Of a stretch of DNA of 64,000 nucleotides, positions 17,441 to 32,000 are shown piece by piece (the stretch's first letter is position 1; each line of letters starts with the position of its first letter). The notes beneath the pieces are model-generated. The model ran no database searches. It was not told the DNA's origin and saw only the letters and a program-made list of their open reading frames with translations. Made by a program: the position numbers and the translations under genes. This DNA is from Sipunculus nudus. Taxonomy: Eukaryota > Annelida > Sipuncula > Golfingiida > Sipunculidae. The stretch covers positions 79,128,065-79,192,064 of the forward strand of contig CM049315.1 of the NCBI GenBank assembly GCA_026874595.1, read 5' to 3'.

Positions 17441-17490
<50 letters not shown>
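17441..17490. repeat. (AT)n microsatellite
   Basis: Almost uninterrupted TA dinucleotides over about 50 bp. Confidence 0.95.
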
Positions 17491-17491
<1 letters not shown>

Positions 17492-17834
17492 GAACACCAC
17501 GAGTTTGTAAAGAGTCCATCATTTCATAAACTGACTGCTAAAATGGGCATATAACTAAAAAAATGCAAATGTGGAATTGTATCACCAACAATTACGATTG
17601 GATGGCATTTCATTCCAGGAATACATTACAGTTTCAATGCCATTCTACGGCGCAGGGGTTGTATTTCATATCCGCCGCTTTTCATAATTATTATGGTATC
17701 CCTAGACAAAGTTGGCATATTATGGTTTCACGACGGTACGCCGCCGCCGCAGAACAAATACATTGTGATATGGATATCCCAACAAAATATTTCACTGATC
17801 TTTTTCAAACTTTACATTTGTATAGATATAGGTA

Positions 17835-18390
17835 AGGGGACGAACTCTATTTAATATGAGGTCATGACCTATGCTAGGATAGTGACCATGACCTTGAATA
17901 AGTCCATTTTTGCTGAAAATAACACAAATTCTGAAATATCTCAAGTAAGCTTGCATGGACTGGTCCCGAAATCATAGTGACCGAAGATCTTGGATAGTCT
18001 TGTGATATACCGAAAAGTGGTGGCGCCACCTATCACCCTTTTCTTGGTGATACGCCTTTTTAATACCCCCACAATTGCCATTTGACAATACTGGAAGCAT
18101 TTTAAGTCAAAAACGTATGGACTGATTTCTTTCATATTATGCACATGTAGAGAGATGGGATTTGAGATGGGGTCTATTTATATGTGGGTCATGACCTTTA
18201 TCCTTAGAGTGACCGTAACCTTTAATGTGTCCATATATGGTAAAAATAAAACACCTTTTATGATATATCTAGTGTCGATAGCAACATGGATTTCCAACGT
18301 GACATATGTATGACCCATCACTAAAGTAAGAACCCTATAGATTCTATGGTTATGAGGTAAAAGGTCAAGGTCACAGAACCAACATCTTCA
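17835..18390. repeat. Diverged repeat with GTCATGACC / GTGACC motifs
   Basis: Two related segments (from about 17850 and about 18160) share GGTCATGACCT, a second GTGACC...AACCTTTAA or GACCTTGAA phrase, and GTCCAT followed by A-rich DNA. A closing GGTCAAGGTCACAGAACC lies at about 18362. This is typical of a degenerate dispersed repeat and has no coding frame. Confidence 0.5.
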
Positions 18391-18399
18391 AAAAGGTTG

Positions 18400-19075
18400 C
18401 AGATTGATAGATGGATTATTAATAATCCGAATAATCAGTGTTATTTCTTTTTGTTATACATTTATGAATATATATATTTATTTAAAAAATGCTATATTTG
18501 TTTTATTAATAGATTTCTTATTCATACAAAAATCCATAACCAAGAAAATAATATTAATATTGACAATAATGTTTTATAAGAGTAATATTACATTTGTTAT
18601 AGATATACAATTGTTTTATTAATAGAAGTATTATCAATTACTTATTTATTCAATAACATTTTTTTATGATCAAGTGATCATGGTTATCATTATGATTATT
18701 ATTATAATTAGAAATAAAGATAATTACCATAACAATTATTGTTTGTTGATTTTAACTAATATCGATATACTTAAACTTTAATTGATTATGTTCCTCATTA
18801 AAGTATATAAATATACACGATTCAATCATTTAAACAATATTTATATTTATAAAAAAATACCTGAAATGTATACCCGTCATAGGTATGCTGGATCAGATGT
18901 ATCGTTTTATTTAGACATAGGTATTTAATACTGTGGACATAATGACACTATGTATGCAAATATGTGGACAAAACAGTTTATGGCCCCATTCCTGGGTGCG
19001 AATCGGACCTGTGGAGAAACAGGGGGGAGTACGAAGAGACGAGTACGAAATGGATTTGGGGACAAATCAGCCTGT
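18400..19075. other. Very AT-rich stretch
   Basis: Strongly A+T-rich DNA up to about 18900, then about 170 bp of mixed sequence before the first satellite monomer. Frames here arise from ATT/TTT-rich codons and are not supported as genes. Confidence 0.5.
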
Positions 19076-19077
19076 TC

Positions 19078-22000
19078 CCACAGAAATGAACCATTTTTCT
19101 ACAAATGCACACGAATATGACCCATGGGTACGCAGAATACTTCCTTGGCGACAAAATAGTCCCTCTAAGTGAACAGGAATCTAAAAATAAATGGCAAAAT
19201 CTTTCAATGAAAAGAAGAAATATAAAATAATACTATTTTCTAAGAATAATAATATGAATTTCGAGACCAATTTTCTTATTTCTTTTCCAATTTTTCTACA
19301 ATTTTCCACACTTTCTAATATGACTTGACTCCCTGAAAGCCCCAAAATAAATTATGTCCTCAGAAAATAGTCACGAAAAGCATTATGAAGATATTGTTCC
19401 TTTGCTTACAGCTTTGCTAACGATGAAAACCCCACAAGAATGAAATATTTTTCAACAAATACACACGAATATGTCCCGTAGGGACGCAGACTATATCCTT
19501 GGCTAACAATGGTGCTTCCTAGTGAACAGTAACCAAAAAAGTAAAGGGTACAATCGTTCAATCAATTTTAGAAATGTAAAAAAATTATAGTTCCAATAAG
19601 GAATATGATGGATTATAGGGAACCATTTTTTAATTTTTTCTCAATTGATCTACTGTTTTGTACCGTTTCACACATAATTATGCTCCCCGTTAGACAAATA
19701 ATATATTATATGTTTTAGAAATTACTGGCAATAAGAATTTATTAAGATATAGCTCCTTTGCTTACACTTTGCTTACGCTTTGCTTATACTTTGCTTAAGG
19801 TGAAAACACCACAGAAATGAACCATTTTTCTACAAATACACACGAATATGACCCATGGGTACGCAGAATACTTCCTTGGTGACAAAATAGTCCCTCTAAG
19901 TGAACAGGAATCTAAAAATAAATGGCAAAATCTTTCAATGAAAAGAAGAAATATAAAATAATACTATTTTCTAAGAATAATAATATGAATTTCGAGACCA
20001 ATTTTCTCATTTCTTTTCCAATTTTCTACAATTTTCCACTATTTCTGAAATGACTTGACTCCCTGAAAGCCCCAAAATAAATTATGTCCTCAGAAAATAG
20101 TCACGAAAAGCATTATGAAGATATTGTTCCTTTGCTTACAGCTTTGCTAACGATGAAAACCCCACAAGAATGAAATATTTTTCAACAAATACACACGAAT
20201 ATGTCCCGTAGGGACACAGACTCAATGGTGCTTCCTAGTGAACAGTAACCAAAAAAATAAAGGGTACAATCGTTCAATCAAACCTTGGCTTACAATGGTG
20301 CTTCCTAGTGAACAGTAACCAAAAAAATAAAGGGTACAATCGTTCAATCAATTTTAGAAATGTAAAATATTTATATTTCCAATAAGGAATATAATGGATT
20401 ATAGGGAACCATTTTTTTAATTTTTTGCACCGTTTCAGACATAATAATGCTCCCAGTTAGTCAAATAATACATTATATTTTTTAGAAAATACTGGCAATA
20501 AGAATTTATGAAGATATAGCTCCTTTGCTTGCACTGTGCTTACGCTTTGCTGATACTTTGCTTACGGTGAAAACACAACAGAAATGAGGCCTTTTTCTTC
20601 AAATACAAAAAAATATGACCTAGGCGACAAAATGGTGCCTCTTAGAGAAGAGGAATAAAAAAATAAAGGGCACAATCGTTCAATAAGTTTTAGAAATGTA
20701 AAATAATTATAGTTCCGATAAGGAATATAATGAATTATAGGGAACCATTTTTTAATTTTTTCTCAATTGATCTACTGTTTTGCACCGTTTCCGACATAAT
20801 TAGGCTCCCCGTTAGACAAATAATACATTATATCTTCAGAAAATACTCGTAAAACGAATTTATGAAGATATAGTTCATATGCTTACACTTTGCTTCCGCT
20901 TTGTTTATACTTTGCTTAAAGCGAAAACCCCATAGAAATGAACCACTTTTTCCACTAATACACACGAATATAACCAATAGATACGCAGACTAGTTCCTGG
21001 GGGACAAAATAGTGCCTCTTAGCCAACAAGGAACCAAAATTATAAAGGGCACAATCGTTCAATCAATTTAAGAAATGTAAAATAATTATAGTTCCAAAAA
21101 GAAATATGATGGATTATAGGGAACCATATTTTAATTTTTTTCTCAATTTATCAACTGTTTTCCACCGTTTCCGACATAATTAGGCTCCCCGTTAGACTAA
21201 TAATACATTATATCTTCGGAAAATACTCGGAAAAAGATTTTATGAAGATATAGTTCCTTTGCTTACACTTTGCTTACGTTTTGCTTATACTTTGCTTAAG
21301 GTGAAAACACCACAGAAATGAACCATTTTTCTACAAATGCACACGAATATGACCCATGGGTACGCAGAATACTTCCTTGGCGACAAAATAGTCCCTCTAA
21401 GTGAACAGGAATCTAAAAATAAATGGCAAAATCTTTCAATGAAAAGAAGAAATATAAAATAATACTATTTTCTAAAATTAATAATATGAATTTGGAGAAT
21501 AATTTTCTCATTTTTTTTCCAATTTTCTACAATTTTCCACTATTTCTGACATGACTTGACTCCCTGAAAGCCCCAAAATAAATTATGTCCTCAGAAAATA
21601 GTCACGAAAAGCATTATGAAGATATTGTTCCTTTGCTTACAGCTTTGCTAACGATGAAAACCCTACAAGAATGAAATATTTTTCAACAAATACACACGAA
21701 TATGTCCCGTAGGGACGCAGACTATATCCTTGGCTAACAATGGTGCTCCCTAGTGAACAGTAACCAAAAAAATAAAGGGTACAATCGTTCAATCATTTTT
21801 AGAAATGTAAAAAAATTATAGTTCCAATAAGGAATATGATGGATTATAGGGAACCACTTTTTAATTTTTTCTCAATTGATCTACTGTTTTGTACCGTTTC
21901 ACACATAATTATGCTCCCCGTTAGACAAATAATATATTATATGTTTTAGAAATTACTGGCAATAAGAATTTATTAAGATATAGCTCCTTTGCTTACACTT

Positions 22001-25000
22001 TGCTTACGCTTTGCTTATACTTTGCTTAAGGTGAAAACACCACAGAAATGAACCATTTTTCTACAAATACACACGAATATGACCCATGGGTACGCAGAAT
22101 ACTTCCTTGGCGACAAAATAGTCCCTCTAAGTGAACAGGAATCTAAAAATAAATGGCAAAATCTTTCAATGAAAAGAAGAAATATAAAATAATACTATTT
22201 TCTAAGAATAATAATATGAATTTCGAGATCAATTTTCTCATTTCTTTTCCAATTTTCTACAATTTTCCACTATTTCTGACATGACTTGACTCCCTGAAAG
22301 CCCCAAAATAAATTATGTCCTCAGAAAATATTCACGAAAAGCATTATGAAGATATTGTTCCTTTGCTTATAGCTTTGCTAACGATGAAAACCCCACAAGA
22401 ATGAAATATTTTTCAACAAATACACACGAATATGTCCCGTAGGGACGCAGACTATATCCCTGGCTAACAATGGTGCTTCCTAGTGAACAGTAACCAAAAA
22501 AATAATGGGTACAATCGTTCAATCAATTTTAGAAATGTAAAATATTTATATTTCCAATAAGGAATATAATGGATTATAGGGAACCATTTTTTTAATTTTT
22601 GCACCGTTTCAGACATAATAATGCTCCCAGTTAGTCAAATAATACATTATATTTTTTAGAAAATACTGGCAATAAGAATTTATGAAGATATAGCTCCTTT
22701 GCTTACACTGTGCTTACGCTTTGCTGATACTTTGCTTACGGTGAAAACACAACAGAAATGAGGCCTTTTTCTTCCAATACAAACAAATATGACCTAGGCG
22801 ACAAAATGGTGCCTCTTAGAGAAGAGGAATAAAAAAATAAAGGGCACAATCGTTCAATAAGTTTTAGAAATGTAAAATAATTATAGTTCCGATAAGGAAT
22901 ATAATGAATTATAGGGAACCATTTTTTAATTTTTTCTCAATTGATCTACTGTTTTGCACCGTTTCCGACATAATTAGGCTCCCCGTTAGACAAATAATAC
23001 ATTATATCTTCAGAAAATACTCGTAAAACGAATTTATGAAGATATAGTTCATATGCTTACACTTTGCTTCCGCTTTGTTTATACTTTGCTTAAAGCTAAA
23101 ACCCCATAGAAATGAACCACTTTTTCCACTAATACACACGAATATAACCAATATATACGCATACTAGTTCCTGGGGGACAAAATAGTGCCTCTTAGCGAA
23201 AAAGGAACCAAAATTATAAAGGGCACAATCGTTCAATCAATTTTAGAAATGTAAAATAATTATAGTTCCAATAAGAAATATGATGGATTATAGGGAACCA
23301 TATTTTAATTTTTTACTCAATTGATCAACTGTTTTCCACCGTTTCCGACATAATTAGGCTCCCCGTTAGACTAATAATACATTATATCTTCGGAAAATAC
23401 TCGGAAAAAGATTTTATGAAGATATATTTCATTTGCTTACACTTTGCTTACGTTTTGCTTATACTTTGCTTAAGGTGAAAACACCACAGAAATGAACCGT
23501 TTTTCGACAAATGCACACGAATATGACCCATGGGTACGCAGAATACTTCCTTGGCGACAAAATAATGTCTCTAAGTGAACAGAAACAAAAAAAAAATAAA
23601 GGGCACAATCGTTTAATCAATTTTAGAAACGTAAAATAATTATAGTTTCAATAAGGAATATAATGGATTATAGGGACCCATATTTTATTTTTTTTCTCAA
23701 TTGATCTACTGTTTTGCACCGTTTCCGACATAATAAGGCTCCCGGCTAGCCAACAAATACATTATATCTTCCAAAACTACTCGCAAAAAAAATAATTTAT
23801 AAAGATATAGTTCCTTTGCTTAGACTTTGCTTACGCTTTGTTTATACCTTGCCTACGGTGAAAACACCACAGAAATGAGGCCTTTTTCTTCAAATACAAA
23901 CAAATATGACCTAGGCGACAAAATGGTGCCTCTTAGAGAAGAGGAATAAAAAAAATAAAGGGCACAATCGTTCAATAAGTTTTAGAAATGTAAAATAATT
24001 ATAGTTCCGATAAGGAATATAATGGATTATAGGGAACCATTTTTTAATATTTCCTCAATTGATCTACTGTTTTGCACCGTTTTCGACATAATTAGGCTCC
24101 CCGTTAGACAAATAATACATTATATCTTCAGAAAATACTCGCAAAACGAATTTATGAAGATATAGTTCATATGCTTACACTTTGCTTCCGCTTTGTTTAT
24201 ACTTTGCTTAAGGCGAAAACACCACAGAAATGAACCATTTTTTCCACCAATACACACGAATATAACCCATAGATACGCAGACTAGTTCCTGGGGGACAAA
24301 ATAGTGCCTCTTAGCGAACAGGAACCAACAAAATAAAGGGCACAATCGTTCAATCAATTTTAGAAATGTAAAATAATTATAGTTCCAATAAGAAATATGA
24401 TGGATTATAGGGAACCATTTTTTAATTTTTTCTCAATTGATCAACTGTTTTCCACGGTTTCCGACATAATTAGGCTCCCCGTTAGACAAATAATACATTA
24501 TATCTTCGGAAAATACTCGGAAAAAGATTTTATGAAGATATAGTTCCTTTGCTTACACTTTGCTTACGTTTTGCTTATACTTTGCTTAAGGTAAAAACAC
24601 CACAGAAATAACCCTTTTTCTACAAATGCACACGAATATAACCCATGGGTACTCAGAATACTTCCTTGGCGACAAAATAGTCCCTCTAAGTGAACAGGAA
24701 TATAAAAATAAATGCCAAAATCTTTCAATGAAAAGAAGAAATATAAAATAATACTATTTTCTAAGAATAATAATATGAATTTCGAGACCAATTTTCTCAT
24801 TTCTTTTCCAATTTTTCTACAATTTTCCACACTTTCTAACATGACCTGACTCCCTGAAAGCCCCAAAATAAATTATGTCTTCAGAAAATAGTCACAAAAA
24901 GCATTATGAAAATATTGTTCCTTTGCTTACAGCTTTGCTAACGATGAAAACCCCACAAGAATGAAATATTTTTCAACAAATACACACGAATTTGACCCGT

Positions 25001-26061
25001 AGGCTAACAATGGTGCTTCCTAGTGAACAGTAACCAAAAAAATAAAGGGTAAATCGTTCAATCAATTTTAGAAATGTAAAATAATTTTAGTTCCAATAAG
25101 TAATATAATGGATTATAGGGCACCATTTTTTTAAATTTTTTGCACCGTTTCAGAAATAATTATGCTCCCAGTTAGTCAAATAATACATTATATTTTTTAG
25201 AAAATACTGGCAATAAGAATTTATGAAGATATAGCTCCTTTGCTTATACTGTGCTTACGCTTTGCTTATACTTTGCTAACGGTGAAAACACAACAGAAAT
25301 GAGGCCTTTTTCTTCAAATACAAACAAATATGACCTAGGCGACAAAATGGTGCCTCTTAGAGAAGAGGAATAAAAAAAATAAAGGGCACAATCGTTCAAT
25401 AAGTTTTAGAAATGTAAAATAATTATAGTTCCGATAAGGAATATAATGGATTATAGGGAACCATTTTTTAATATTTCCTCAATTGATCTACTGTTTTGCA
25501 CCGTTTTCGACATAATTAGGCTCCCCGTTAGACAAATAATACATTATATCTTCAGAAAATACTCGCAAAACGAATTTATGAAGATATAGTTCATATGCTT
25601 ACACTTTGCTTCCGCTTTGTTTATACTTTGCTTAAGGCGAAAACACCACAGAAATGAACCATTTTTTCCACCAATACACACGAATATAACCCATAGATAC
25701 GCAGACTAGTTCCTGGGGGACAAAATAGTGCCTCCTAGCGAACAGGAACCAACAAAATAAAGGGCACAATCGTTCAATCAATTTTAGAAATGTAAAATAA
25801 TTATAGTTCCAATAAGAAATATGATGGATTATAGGGAACCATTTTTTAATTTTTTCTCAATTGTTCAACTGTTTTCCACCGTTTCCGACATAATTAGGCT
25901 CCCCGTTAGACAAATAATACATTATATCTTCGGAAAATACTCGGAAAAAGATTTTATGAAGATATAGTTCCTTTGCTTACACTTTGCTTACGTTTTGCTT
26001 ATACTTTGCTTAAGGTGAAAACACCACAGAAATGAACCATTTTTCTACAAATACACACGAA
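19078..26061. repeat. Satellite A: ~365-bp monomers in an A-B-C-D higher-order pattern
   Basis: About 19 monomers. Each has a TTTGCTTA-rich segment followed by GTGAAAACACC or a variant. That boundary recurs near 19413, 19793, 20143, 20563, 20912, 21291, 21644, 22022, 22370, 22732, 23090, 23468, 23850, 24207, 24580, 24938, 25277, 25632 and 26005. Four monomer types can be told apart by this boundary and by the following text (AAGGTGAAAACACC; AACGATGAAAACCCC; ACGGTGAAAACAC with GAGGCC; AAAGC or AAGGCGAAAAC). From 19793 the order is mostly A-B-C-D, with shortened units A-B and A-C-D, so a ~1.45-kb unit has been amplified and partly deleted. Within the monomer, TTTGCTTA repeats three to four times. 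There is no coding sequence. Confidence 0.9.
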
Positions 26062-29000
26062 TATCCCTGCAAACACAGTACGTAAACCTAACGTTCGTGG
26101 AAAGTTACAGGTCATAACATTATTTAGAAACGTGCAGGCAACGTCAAGTTTACGTCATATTGAAATACAGGAACGTCCGTCCAAGGTACTTTATGTAACG
26201 TTTTAATATAACCTTGTATTTACATTTAAAGAACGTTGTCCTGTACTTCCAAAACGCCTTTGGTTAAAACGCATTGTATTGTTATTATGTAACGTACATC
26301 AAACGTTATGTACACGTTAATGGGCACGTTCTGAAATTCGATCAGGTTCCTTATTCTGCAATATTGTTTAAAAACATTTGTAAAACATGGTGCGAACTTT
26401 ATACTTAACGTCCTAACTACTCTAAAGTAAAATATTATTGGCAACGGCAAACGGACGTTTTAGAAACGTTGCATTAAAAGTTTTTTATGTTGTGCATGCG
26501 GTTAGGTTTGCGACGTTTTTCGGCACGTTATATGGACGTATCGTAAACATTGCAAAGTTTCGGTCCAATATGTTTAAGTTACAAATATACGCAACGTTAT
26601 TTCAAACATTAATATATGGTTTTATATACGATACGGTGGACAATATAAAGCTAATGAAAATACAGATTTTTACGACGCTGTATACAACGGTCAAGAAACA
26701 TGTTGGGAACGTTATGGTGAACGTCTGCAATACCCGGAAGTACAACATTTTAGGCAATGTCGAAGAGACGTCTGCAAATTGTTGCACATAACGTTTCACA
26801 TGTTGTGCATATGGTTACATTTGCGACGTTGTTTTGCACGTAAAATGTACGTATCCTAAACATTGCTAATTAGTCGGGTCTGTGAATGTAATTTTCAAAT
26901 ATACACAAAGTTATTTAAAATATAGATATACTGTTATATATACGTTATGGAGCACAATCTAAAACAGGTGAAAATACAGATTTTTACTGCGCTGTATACA
27001 ACGTATTTGACACATGCTGAGAATGTTTTATTGGACGTCCTAAAAGTTGGAAAGTATAACATATTAGGAAATGTTATAGAGACGTTCGCAAAATGTTACA
27101 CATAACGTTATAAATGTTGTGCGTGTGGTTACATTTGCGACGTTGTTTTGGCACGTAAAATTAACGTATCCTAAACATTGCAAATTAGTCGGTTCAATAT
27201 GTTTAAATTACAAATTTACTCAACTTTATTTCAAACATTAATATACGGTTTTATATACAATACGGTGCACAATGTAAAGCTGATGAAAATACAGATTTTT
27301 ACGACGCTGTATACAACGGTCAGGAAACATGTTGGGAACGTTATGATGAACGTCTGCAATACCCGGAAGTATAACATTTTAGGCAATGTCGAAGAGACGT
27401 CTGCAAAACCCGGAAGTATAACATTTTAGGCAATGTCGAAGAGACGTCTGCAAAATGTTACACACAACGTTTCACATGTTGTGCATATGGTTACATTTGC
27501 GACGTTGTTTTGCACGTAAAATGTACGTATCCTAAACATTGCAAATTAGTCGGGTCTGTGAATGTAATTTTCAAATATACACAAAGTTATTTAAAATATA
27601 GACATACTGTTATATATACGTTATGGTGCACAATATAAAACAGGTGAAAATACAGATTTCTACTGCGCTGTATACAACGTATTTGACACATGCTGAGAAC
27701 GTTTTATTGGACGTCCTAAAAGTCGGAAAGTATAACATATTAGGAAATGTTATAGAGACGTTTGCAAAATGTTACACATAACGTTATACATGTTTTGCGT
27801 GTGGTTACATTTGCGACGTTGTTTTGGCACGTAAAATTAACGTATCCTAAACATTGCAAATTAGTCGGTTCAATATGTTTAAATTACAAATATACTCAAC
27901 ATTACTTTAAACATTAATATACGGTTTTATATACGATACGGTGGACAATGTAAAGCTGATGAAAATACGGATTTTTACGACGCTGTATACAACGGTCAAG
28001 AAACATGTTGGGAACGTTATGGTGAACGTCTGCAATACCCGGAAGTACAACATTTTAGGCAATGTCGAAGAGACGTCTGCAAATTGTTGCACATAACGTT
28101 TCACATGTTGTGCATATGGTTACATTTGCGACGTTGTTTTGCACGTAAAATGTACGTATCCTAAACATTGCTAATTAGTCGGGTCTGTGAATGTAATTTT
28201 CAAATATACACAAAGTTATTTAAAATATAGATATACTGTTATATATACGTTATGGAGCACAATCTAAAACAGGTGAAAATACAGATTTTTACTGCGCTGT
28301 ATACAACGTATTTGACACATGCTGAGAATGTTTTATTGGACGTCCTAAAAGTTGGAAAGTATAACATATTAGGAAATGTTATAGAGACGTTCGCAAAATG
28401 TTACACATAACGTTATAAATGTTGTGCGTGTGGTTACATTTGCGACGTTGTTTTGGCACGTAAAATTAACGTATCCTAAACATTGCAAATTAGTCGGTTC
28501 AATATGTTTAAATTACAAATTTACTCAACTTTATTTCAAACATTAATATACGGTTTTATATACAATACGGTGCACAATGTAAAGCTGATGAAAATACAGA
28601 TTTTTACGACGCTGTATACAACGGTCAGGAAACATGTTGGGAACGTTATGATGAACGTCTGCAATACCCGGAAGTATAACATTTTAGGCAATGTCGAAGA
28701 GACGTCTGCAAAACCCGGAAGTATAACATTTTAGGCAATGTCGAAGAGACGTCTGCAAAATGTTACACACAACGTTTCACATGTTGTGCATATGGTTACA
28801 TTTGCGACGTTGTTTTGCACGTAAAATGTACGTATCCTAAACATTGCAAATTAGTCGGGTCTGTGAATGTAATTTTCAAATATACACAAAGTTATTTAAA
28901 ATATAGACATACTGTTATATATACGTTATGGTGCACAATATAAAACAGGTGAAAATACAGATTTCTACTGCGCTGTATACAACGTATTTGACACATGCTG

Positions 29001-32000
29001 AGAACGTTTTATTGGACGTCCTAAAAGTCGGAAAGTATAACATATTAGGAAATGTTATAGAGACGTTTGCAAAATGTTACACATAACGTTATACATGTTT
29101 TGCGTGTGGTTACATTTGCGACGTTGTTTTGGCACGTAAAATTAACGTATCCTAAACATTGCAAATTAGTCGGTTCAATATGTTTAAATTACAAATATAC
29201 TCAACATTACTTTAAACATTAATATACGGTTTTATATACGATACGGTGGACAATGTAAAGCTGATGAAAATACGGATTTTTACGACGCTGTATACAACGG
29301 TCAAGAAACATGTTGGGAACGTTATGGTGAACGTCTGCAATACCCGGAAGTATAACATTTTAGGCAATGTCGAAGAGACGTCTGCAAAATGTTACACATA
29401 ACGTTTCACATGTTGTGCATATGGTTACATTTGCGACGTTGTTTTGCACGTAAAATGTACGTATCCTAAACATTGCAAATTAGTCGGGTCTGTGAATGTA
29501 ATTTTCAAATGTACACAAAGTTATTTAAAATATAGATATACTGTTATATATACGTTATGGAGCACAATCTAAAACAGGTGAAAATACAGATTTTTACTGC
29601 GCTGTATACAACGTATTTGACACATGCTGAGAGCGTTTTATTGGACGTCCTAAAAGTTGGAAAGTATAACATATTAGGAAATGTTATAGAGACGTTTGCA
29701 AAATGTTACACATAACGTTATAAATGTTGTGCGTGTGGTTACATTTGCGACGTTGTTTTGGCACGTAAAATTAACGTATCCTAAACATTGCAAATAAGTC
29801 GGTTCAATATGTTTAAATTACAAATATACTCAACGTTATTTCAAACATTAATATACGGTTTTATATACGATACTGTGGACAATGTAAAGCTGATGAAAAT
29901 ACAGATTTTTACGACGCTGTATACAACGGTCAGGAAACATGTTGGGAACGTTATGATGAACGTCTGCAATACCCGGAAGTATAACATTTTAGGCAATGTC
30001 GAAGAGACGTCTGCAAAATGTTACACATAACGTTTCACATGTTGTGCATATGGTTACATTTGCGACGTTGTTTTGCACGTAAAATGTACGTATCCTAAAC
30101 ATTGCAAATTAGTCGGGTCTGTGAATGTAATTTTCAAATATACACAAAGTTTTTAAAAATATAGATATACTGTTATATATACGTTATGGTGCACAATCTA
30201 AAACAGGTGAAAATACAGATTTCTACTGCGCTGTATACAACGTATTTGACACATGCTGAGAACGTTTTATTGGACGTCCTAAAAGTCGGAAAGTATAACA
30301 TATTAGGAAATGTTATAGAGACGTTTGCAAAATGTAACACATAACGTTATACATGTTGTGCGTGTGGTTACATTTGCGACGTTGTTTTGGCACGTAAAAT
30401 TAACGTATCCTAAACATTGCAAATAAGTCGGTTCAATATGTTTAAATTACAAATATACTCAACATTACTTCAAACATTAATATACGGTTTTAAATACGAT
30501 ACGGTGGACAATGTAAAGCTGATGAAAATACAGATTTTTACGACGCTGTATACAACGGTCAAGAAACATGTTGGGAACGTTATGGTGAACGTCTGCAATA
30601 CCCGGAAGTATAACATTTTAGGCAATGTCGAAGAGACGTCTGCAAAATGTTACACACAACGTTTCACATGTTGTGCATATGGTTACATTTGCGACGTTGT
30701 TTTGCACGTAAAATGTACGTATCCTAAACATTGCAAATTAGTCGGGTCTGTGAATGTAATTTTCAAATATACACAAAGTTATTTAAAATATAGACATACT
30801 GTTATATATACGTTATGGTGCACAATCTAAAACAGGTGAAAATACAGATTTCTACTGCGCTGTATACAACGTATTTGACACATGCTGAGAACGTTTTATT
30901 GGACGTCCTAAAAGTCGGAAAGTATAACATATTAGGAAATGTTATAGAGACGTTTGCAAAATGTAACACATAACGTTATACATGTTTTGCGTGTGGTTAC
31001 ATTTGCGACGTTGTTTTGGCACGTAAAATTAACGTATCCTAAACATTGCAAATTAGTCGGTTCAATATGTTTAAATTACAAATATACTCAACATTACTTT
31101 AAACATTAATATACGGTTTTATATACGATACGGTGGACAATGTAAAGCTGATGAAAATACAGATTTTTACGACGCTGTATACAACGGTCAAGAAACATGT
31201 TGGGAACGTTATGGTGAACGTCTGCAATACCCGGAAGTATAACATTTTAGGCAATGTCGAAGAGACGTCTGCAAAATGTTACACACAACGTTTCACATGT
31301 TGTGCATATGGTTACATTTGCGACGTTGTTTTGCACGTAAAATGTACGTATCCTAAACATTGCAAATTAGTCGGGTCTGTGAATGTAATTTTCAAATATA
31401 CACAAAGTTATTTAAAATATAGATATACTGTTATATATACGTTATGGAGCACAATCTAAAACAGGTGAAAATACAGATTTTTACTGCGCTGTATACAACG
31501 TATTTGACACATGCTGAGAATGTTTTATTGGACGTCCTAAAAGTTGGAAAGTATAACATATTAGGAAATGTTATAGAGACGTTCGCAAAATGTTACACAT
31601 AACGTTATAAATGTTGTGCGTGTGGTTACATTTGCGACGTTGTTTTGGCACGTAAAATTAACGTATCCTAAACATTGCAAATTAGTCGATTCAATATGTT
31701 TAAATTACAAATTTACTCAACTTTATTTCAAACATTAATATACGGTTTTATATACAATACGGTGCACAATGTAAAGCTGATGAAAATACAGATTTTTACG
31801 ACCCTGTATACAACGGTCAGGAAACATGTTGGGAACGTTATGATGAACGTCTGCAATACCCGGAAGTATAACATTTTAGGCAATGTCGAAGAGACGTCTG
31901 CAAAATGTTACACATAACGTTTCACATGTTGTGCATATGGTTACATTTGCGACGTTGTTTTGCACGTAAAATGTACGTATCCTAAACATTGCAAATTAGT

